A stretch of DNA of 64,000 bases, from assembly GCA_009193035.1 (NCBI GenBank), contig SWDT01000058.1:649315-713314 (forward strand), in the 5' to 3' direction. Below are positions 58,793 through 64,000 of this stretch, piece after piece. Each line of letters opens with the position of its first letter. Positions within the stretch are counted from its first letter, which is position 1. Below the pieces are notes generated by a model, which did no database searches, was not told the origin of the DNA, and saw only the letters and a list, made by a program, of their open reading frames with translations. The position numbers and the translations under genes were made by a program. This DNA is from Halicephalobus mephisto. Its lineage: Eukaryota > Nematoda > Chromadorea > Rhabditida > Panagrolaimidae.

Positions 58793-59323
58793 TTAATCCT
58801 TGAGTTCTAAGTACAGATCATGATTCTCAATAGTAGCAAACTTTCGTCTGACGAGCTCATATATAAAACATGTCTCCAGAATAGTATTGAGGTCTGCGCT
58901 TATATTGGTATCATTACCTTTAGCAATGGTTATACCACCGGCTATACCAGCACCACAAGCAGCGGCAGCACTGGCTATTATTCCAGCAATAGTGAATCCA
59001 ATTCCACCGGTAAAAATGCCTGCCACCAAGACGATGCCTCCGACAATTATACCAGTGGCAACCGTTGATGCACCAATACGTACGAGTCCAGGGTTACCTT
59101 TTTGCTTATAAGAATAGGTGGTAAGTACATAGTCGCATGCTGTGGGTGCTTCACATATTTTTCTGCATACTTTACATCTTTCACATGATCTAACACTTTG
59201 GCATCTTTCACATGCTTTGCATTCTCCACATGGTATGGGTTCCTCACATTCTTTACCTGCTTTGCATGCTCTGCATGCTCTGCATTCTTTGCATTTTATG
59301 GGTATTTGACATGCTTTGCACAT
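58793..59323 (-). CDS. Cys-x2-Cys repeat / glycine-rich hydrophobic protein, novel
   Basis: 176 residues from ATG 59323. Residues 1-65 carry repeated C-x2-C units with Lys/Arg/Glu (CKECRACRACK, CGECKACERC, CERCKVC). A short linker leads to a 55-residue Gly/Ala/Ile-rich hydrophobic segment (~84-135) with glycine-zipper spacing (GIIVGGIVLVAGIFTGGIG), enough for two membrane passes. A charged C-terminal 40 residues ends LYLELKD. The same Cys pattern continues upstream in another frame (ACGQCGPCTGKGC, about 59340-59400, after SDLYAYIVIYKYIC), so the true 5' end is probably a further exon or a frameshift separates them. A membrane-active or metal-binding role is inference. I recognise no family. 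Confidence 0.6.
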   Translation of the reverse strand: MCKACQIPIKCKECRACRACKAGKECEEPIPCGECKACERCQSVRSCERCKVCRKICEAPTACDYVLTTYSYKQKGNPGLVRIGASTVATGIIVGGIVLVAGIFTGGIGFTIAGIIASAAAACGAGIAGGITIAKGNDTNISADLNTILETCFIYELVRRKFATIENHDLYLELKD

Positions 59324-59478
59324 TCTGCAGGATCCACATACAAGGATTTTTCACATCCTTTACCTGTACAAGGTCCACATTGTCCACATGCTTCTCCGCC
59401 CTCACAAATATACTTATATATGACGATGTAGGCATAAAGATCGGAGTTAAACCGGAACGACCTAGACAGGATGCCCAA
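59324..59478 (-). CDS. Upstream Cys-rich frame, probable 5' part of the preceding gene
   Basis: A minus frame from ATG 59478 encodes MGILSRSFRFNSDLYAYIVI then ICEGGEACGQCGPCTG. It goes out of frame with the main ORF; a GTAAAG..CTGCAG intron of 43 nt exists but does not restore phase. Either a sequence indel or a different exon structure is needed. Confidence 0.35.
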
Positions 59479-59700
59479 AGCTCCGCCCGGTCAGCCGACG
59501 CTTGGGAGATGAGACTAAAGTGTTAGAGAATCAGTCTTTGAGAATTCCAACTTCAGACTGGTCCGAGTTTGATCTCGGTCAAACGAGAACCTTTTCTCTC
59601 TTTGTTCTATGCTTATGTTGAGATAAACAGCTTTAATTGCTAATAGTAGGAACCAACAGTTTTCCGTCCAACCACCAACACCTTCTTACTCCATATTTTA

Positions 59701-61176
59701 CTACAAGTGCTTTCGTCTATCAAAACCAACGTTGTCAAGGATTCTTGTTACCGCTTGAAACTGTTCCTCTGGGGTGGGTGCATCTTTTCCACCGAGAAAA
59801 TAGTGATAAGCTCCCAGTTGTTCAAAGCCTTTAGTGAGCATATGTTGAAAGTTGTAACAGAATCTCTCGTCTTCTTGTGAGCCACGCGTAACCCTAGCAA
59901 ATACCATATTCAGATCTGGACTTGTTACCGGATTCCAATTAATTTGACCATTAGTTTCAGCTACAGAGATGATTTGGGGAGGCTTTTCTAAATGAATTCA
60001 CTGTAATTTAATCATAAATCTGCTGTGGCAGCTAGTTTAATCGCCATAGCAAAGCAATAAACTTATTTTCACTTATTATGTAGCACAAATTTAAAACTTA
60101 CTTTCTAATTGAAAAGGCAGAGTTGTTTTGGGAGATAACTGTATACTTCGCGAGAGCGAGTTAACCAACGCGTCCAGGTTCTCTTTCCATTGTTTCGCCT
60201 CAGTTTCTCCATTTAAAAGGTTGGTATCAGGCATTTCAACACTAATGGGAGCTTTATCAGCCGTCTCTCCATAAACCTAAACGGGGGCGAGAGGTTAGCC
60301 AATTGAGAAGTATAAAAGGTCCACAAAATCAAAATATCGTACCGATAGTGCACTTGGGTGGGTTATGTTTGACGGACCTGATGTGTCGTCAAAATGTTCG
60401 GAATCATCAGTTTTATCTAATAATTCTGACATAAGATGCGCATAGCCGCTGCTATCGGATTCAACAATATATTGACCATGTTCGTTGGCATTAGTAGCTA
60501 TTCGTAATTTAGCTCGGCAGAAATTATTTTTAGATTTGAAATATCGACAAGTTCTTCTAAACAGCAAAGCAATATTTGAGAAATTTTCAACATTTGAAAC
60601 GTCACGTTTTTAGAACTAACGACGCAATTTCAAACACTTTTTATCATGTGTTTTTTATAATAATTAGCACCCGAGGCGCGCTCCAGAAGCACGGGTTTCG
60701 ACTTTTAGAATCATTGTCCCAAAATCAGTAAACTTACAAAATTTCAACAAAATTCGAACAAATCTAAATGAATTACAGAGTTTTTTTTCTACTAAAAAGC
60801 TGATTTAAAAAAAACGTATTATATAAAATTTTCATCAAAATTACAGCAATTTTAAAGTTAATGTTTTCAACTGTTTTGTTCCAAATCTTGTTTTTAAAGA
60901 CCAGCTGTCAAATATCAATTATCAAATATCAACTTACTTTGTAGATCGAGCAGAGTTGCAAACAAACCAAACGAAACCATCACGATGTCCTTTGCTTAAG
61001 TATTGAATTTTTAAAATTATTTAGACTTGGATTCAAACTCACTTGTGCCACATTTTTGTTGATCGGAACCATTGAAACCAGTTCTCAAATTCACGGCGGG
61101 TAGCAAAAGTATAGCAGTTTTTGTAGATGGAATTTTTACTACGAGTCGCTTTCTTGCATTTCTCGTTACTGTCCAT
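59701..61176 (-). CDS. Protein with FLYWCH/CaRF-like zinc-binding-type domain
   Basis: Exons 61176-61043, 60994-60938, 60556-60343, 60276-60102 and 59987-59701 join in phase to 288 residues; ATG 61176 is the first after an in-frame TAA. Residues ~28-95 show EFENWFQWF, GFVWFVCNSAR, RTCRYFKSKNNFCRAKLRI, then GQYIVES and SGYAH. This C..C..C..H spacing with aromatic start recalls the WRKY/GCM-related fold of FLYWCH, MULE-transposase and CaRF domains, which bind DNA. The acidic middle and the C-terminal helix (ending DRRKHL) are unrecognised. The acceptor of exon 2 (TACTTAAG) is weak. It may descend from a transposon or be a transcription factor. Confidence 0.65.
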
Positions 61177-61444
61177 TTCATAAAAAAAATAAAGAATCTT
61201 TTGTAACCGTGTAACAACGAATGTGATTGCTTAACTTTAATCAACGTTAATAACCATCAATTGGTCATGAGAAAAAGAACACATGGAACATCAATTTAGT
61301 ATCATAAAATCGGTCGACTGTTTAAAGAACTTCTTATCACTTTACACACTCAGAATAAAGTTTAGGACATCTTTCGACTTCCGGTGATATATAATTTAAT
61401 CATGTCCACATTTCATTTGTTTATTTGTATACTCTGGCACTGTA
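61177..61444. other. Divergent intergenic region
   Basis: Spacer between the minus-strand zinc-domain-like gene and the plus-strand peptide gene. It holds the 5' regions of both; no further gene. Confidence 0.4.
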
Positions 61445-61500
61445 CTTGTCCGCAAACTTGTTATGTCCGCAAACTTGTTATGTCCGCAAATTTATTATGT
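61445..61500 (+). promoter_or_regulatory. 17-bp direct repeats upstream of the peptide gene
   Basis: Three tandem copies of TTATGTCCGCAAACTTG (the outer two imperfect), ending 56 bp before the TATA box. They may be protein-binding sites. Confidence 0.5.
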
Positions 61501-61555
61501 ACAGAAATGTGGGCGGATAAACAAGCATCTGATCTGCCCCACAGTAGACAAGTCC

Positions 61556-61563
61556 TATAAAAG
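61556..61563 (+). promoter_or_regulatory. TATA box of the secreted-peptide gene
   Basis: TATAAAAG, 62 bp before the ATG at 61625. A TCAGCAACA initiator-like sequence follows about 20 bp downstream. Confidence 0.65.
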
Positions 61564-61624
61564 GACCTCAGGCGATTCAGCAACACTCAACTGTTTTCGC
61601 TATATTCTAGTTGACTAATCGAGA

Positions 61625-61873
61625 ATGAATTTCACTGGACTCTTCTTCATCTGCATGTTCGCCTTGTTCGCCATCGTCATGTCGGCACGTCACATGGAAG
61701 ACAGCTTCGAGAGCGCCCAACTGACCGAGTTTGAGGATGGACTCGGCCAACGTAACTATCTTACCGAAACACGAGCTGGTCGCCGCAGACGTATGGGATG
61801 TCATTGCAACGCTAATAGAAAGTGGGTTTGTCCATGTGATAATGGCCGCTGGTGTATTCACGGAAGCTGCTAA
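61625..61873 (+). CDS. Secreted six-cysteine peptide precursor (AMP/toxin-like)
   Basis: Intronless, 82 residues. Signal peptide at 1-21 (strongly hydrophobic from residue 5), an acidic propeptide at ~22-50, and a tetrabasic RRRR at 53-56, a furin-type site. A cationic mature peptide of 26 residues (57-82) has Cys at 59, 61, 69, 71, 77 and 82, i.e. C-x-C-x7-C-x-C-x5-C-x4-C, with the last Cys at the end. An acidic pro-part neutralising a basic Cys-rich peptide is the usual plan of antimicrobial or venom-type peptides. The cysteine pattern matches no family I know. TATA box upstream; AATAAA at 62021-62026. Confidence 0.8.
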   Translation: MNFTGLFFICMFALFAIVMSARHMEDSFESAQLTEFEDGLGQRNYLTETRAGRRRRMGCHCNANRKWVCPCDNGRWCIHGSC

Positions 61874-62464
61874 GGACAAGTCTCACCTGTCATTAGAGTT
61901 TTTCCTCCCATTTTAGATTTTTTTTAATATCAAAAGAAGATTTTTATCTGATGTTTGTTTGATTTTAAGAAAATAAGTAAATTTATTGAAGTGAAATTAT
62001 CGGTATTAATTGTAGAGTGAAATAAACCATTTATATACTAAGAAAAGCTGCGAACGTCCCAGTTCACAAAAACCGGTAAAATTGATCAAAGACCAACAAA
62101 ATTGTCTCAAATTTTAACGCTTAAATTCAATTATTAGAAAGTGGGTGATTTGGGTGAGCCAGGGTTTCTCAGGTTGAAATGAATGTTTTATAGTCATTTT
62201 TAGGTATTTTAACCTTTAAATTTACTAAAAATTAGCGTGTTATACCAAGAGTGGAAAAGTTGCAAACATTCAAGTTCACAAAAAATCATCAAAATCACTT
62301 CAAATTTAAAGGCTTTAAGTCAAAATAGTAAGGCGGGCGATTGACTGCGCTAGTGGCTAAAAATTTAATGGTCTATTTTACACGATTTTTATTGTGAAAA
62401 TGACTTAAAAAGGGTAAAAATTGAGTGTTTTTCTGGGTAAATGGTGTCCTAGAAACGCCATATA
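61874..62464 (+). other. 3' UTR and spacer
   Basis: AATAAA at 62021. 62060-62380 contains a weak ~190-bp duplication (TTCACAAAAA, AAATTTTAACGCTTAAATTC / AAATTTAAAGGCTTTAAGTC). Confidence 0.5.
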
Positions 62465-63590
62465 TTAGGTTGTCGGGTTGAAATTTGGACTTTTTAGAGT
62501 TCTGGTTTATTTTAAATTTATTTTTAAACAAATGACACAACTTATTCAAAATACATACCAAGCGCATCTGTGATTTTACCCCATCTAATAGGCAGATCCA
62601 TTATTCCTTTCGATAAAAATCCTGGGACTTAGAAGCAAAAAACAAAGCGAGATCATTTTTGAGATCGTCCCGAGAATCATAGATTTTCTCAGAAACGTAG
62701 GCCTTTAAAGATCGGAAAAGATGGTAATCGGACGGAAAGATATCGGGAGAGTATGGGGGATGAATAACAGAAACCCATTTTAGATCGAGAATTTTTTGGC
62801 GGGTCACCTTAGCAATATGGGGCCGGGCGTTGTCGTGAAGAAAGTATACTCGGTCCTGCTTTCCCTTTAGTTCGGCTTGAACGCGATCGAGTTGTTCACA
62901 ATACAGTTCCTTATCAACCGTAGTATTGTCGGGTAGAAGTTCCCAGTGAACGACGCCGCGCATGTTCCACCACACACTGAGTAAGACCATCACCTTGATT
63001 GGGTTTCGGCACTTGAAATCCTGGGTCACCTTTGCCGAGCCACTGACGCTTGTGGGAATAGTTGTACGTTAACAAGCACCCATGTCCATCTCATTCTCCA
63101 GTGATCAATATTTGACCAGTCGGTGTTACGATGGGAACGTCAGATTTGTCATGCCCACGCCTCGGAGTCTGCTGAGCATGTTGAATGGGTCGTTCAGTAT
63201 AAATGCAGGCACCCATGCTCCGCATTTCCAGGACTTTCCCAAATTATGAAGATGAATTGGCGATCTACTGAATGATGACATACTGCTGGAACTCAACGTG
63301 ATGCAAGAAATCACGAAGTTGAAAGGCCAAGAGGGTCATCTTCAATTAAAGTCCTCAGCAAAACGATCCAGATTTACGGAGTTTGGCCAATCCAGGGAAA
63401 TAAGAAGTTGTTAGATCATCAGATTACCGAAGTTTAGATAAGGATAATTACATCGATATTCTTGAATTCCTCCAAGATGAAAATGATTGTGCTTCTTGGA
63501 TGAGGGACTGCATGCTTCCCATCGTTACGGTCAGGTATATTTGCGGTGAGCTGCGGCTGCGTTGTGGGTCCCATATCGGTACTCTATGAA
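62465..63590 (-). pseudogene. Decayed mariner transposon, transposase broken
   Basis: The 3' terminal inverted repeat TTAGGTTGTCGGGTTGAAAT lies at 62465, next to TA. The minus-strand frame 63029-62601 has the mariner catalytic core: HDNARPH, then exactly 34 residues to the Asp of PSDYHLFRSL (D34D), with HPPYSPD between. Upstream, HKRQWLGKG is in another frame, the TGDE motif has become TGE-stop so the first catalytic Asp is lost, and fragments of the N-terminal half (LHNLGKSWKCGAWVP, LIEDDPLGLS, an EYRYGTHNAAAA helix) are scattered over three frames to about 63590. The C terminus (GIMDLPIRW) is also shifted. The other terminal repeat is not found. Long inactive. Confidence 0.85.
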
Positions 63591-64000
63591 AAGAAGAAAG
63601 AAGGAGGCGAAGTTCTTTACTGCGAAATGTCATAAGCTAGTTCATTCGCGCAGAGACTTTACGTATAACAATCTGGTGCCGACAGTTATACTTCTGACTT
63701 TCCAGCTTTATATTTTTATACCTAGTCATATATATGCTTCTGAACCTCCCTGACATAGGAAACAATAAATCTCATCTAGAAAATAAAGTTCCAAAATTCA
63801 TATCACCGAACAAAGAACCTAAAATAATTATTATTACTACTAATTTGAACTTTGTTAAAATATTTTATTGAATTAGGTCATTAAGCACTTACGACTCATT
63901 ACCAACATTCTTTTTTTTAGTAATGTAATATTTTGTAATAATGTGACTCGAAATCTGAGAATTGGATTCTTTCCTGACATGTTTGAGTTTCAATAATCGA
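63591..64000. other. Right edge, no gene seen
   Basis: Plus-strand frame to 63753 resembles nothing known. The rest is AT-rich. Confidence 0.4.

Noticed and set aside
1..64000. CRISPR arrays, bacterial operons or ribosome binding sites
   Set aside because: The DNA is eukaryotic with spliced genes. The tandem repeats have no unique, equal-length spacers.

Overview
The window looks like genomic DNA of a nematode, probably rhabditid. Evidence: a cuticle collagen with the nematode N-terminal block and furin-type site; very short introns (about 43-50 nt) ending in T-rich CAG/TAG acceptors; a Ly6-type gene of the ODR-2/HOT sort; and a short run of GCCTAA-like units resembling nematode telomere repeat. 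The DNA is very AT-rich and full of decayed tandem repeats and MITEs. All exon joins below were deduced by hand from splice sites and reading phase.

Layout. 1-2.9 kb: AT-rich tandem repeats. 2.9-13.6 kb (+): a complete 14-exon membrane M1 aminopeptidase with intact catalytic motifs. 13.7-23.5 kb: repeat-rich intergenic DNA holding four copies (with the one in the aminopeptidase gene) of a TIR element, a tRNA-like SINE candidate and a telomere-like patch. 23.5-25.3 kb (+): a helical BAR/eisosome-like protein with a proline-rich tail. 25.4-27.4 kb (-): the cuticle collagen, convergent with it. 27.4-48.5 kb: dispersed MITEs, a foldback element and minisatellites, with small or partial genes (33.2 kb +, 38.3-40.7 kb -, 41.1 kb -, 43.2 kb +) and isolated minus-strand islands that look like exons. 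48.6-51.1 kb (+): a 4-exon Ly6/uPAR protein. 51.5-52.0 kb (-): a small multi-exon gene of uncertain structure.

From about 53.8 kb the texture changes: fewer homopolymers, and none of the upstream repeat families recognised. This part holds a divergent Hsp70-type ATPase with a long N-terminal extension (55.1-57.5 kb -), a dead RTE-like retrotransposon tail, a perfect 13-bp hairpin, a Cys-repeat/Gly-rich hydrophobic protein (58.8-59.3 kb -), a 5-exon protein with a transposon-type zinc-binding-like domain (59.7-61.2 kb -), a TATA-driven intronless gene for a secreted six-cysteine peptide (61.6-61.9 kb +) and a decayed mariner element (62.5-63.6 kb -).

The genes do not form one pathway. The first part carries housekeeping, cuticle and membrane genes. 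The last 10 kb mixes stress and defence-like genes (divergent Hsp70, secreted Cys-rich peptide, Cys/Gly protein) with dead transposons, a typical setting for fast-evolving genes; the change of texture could also mark a chimeric join.
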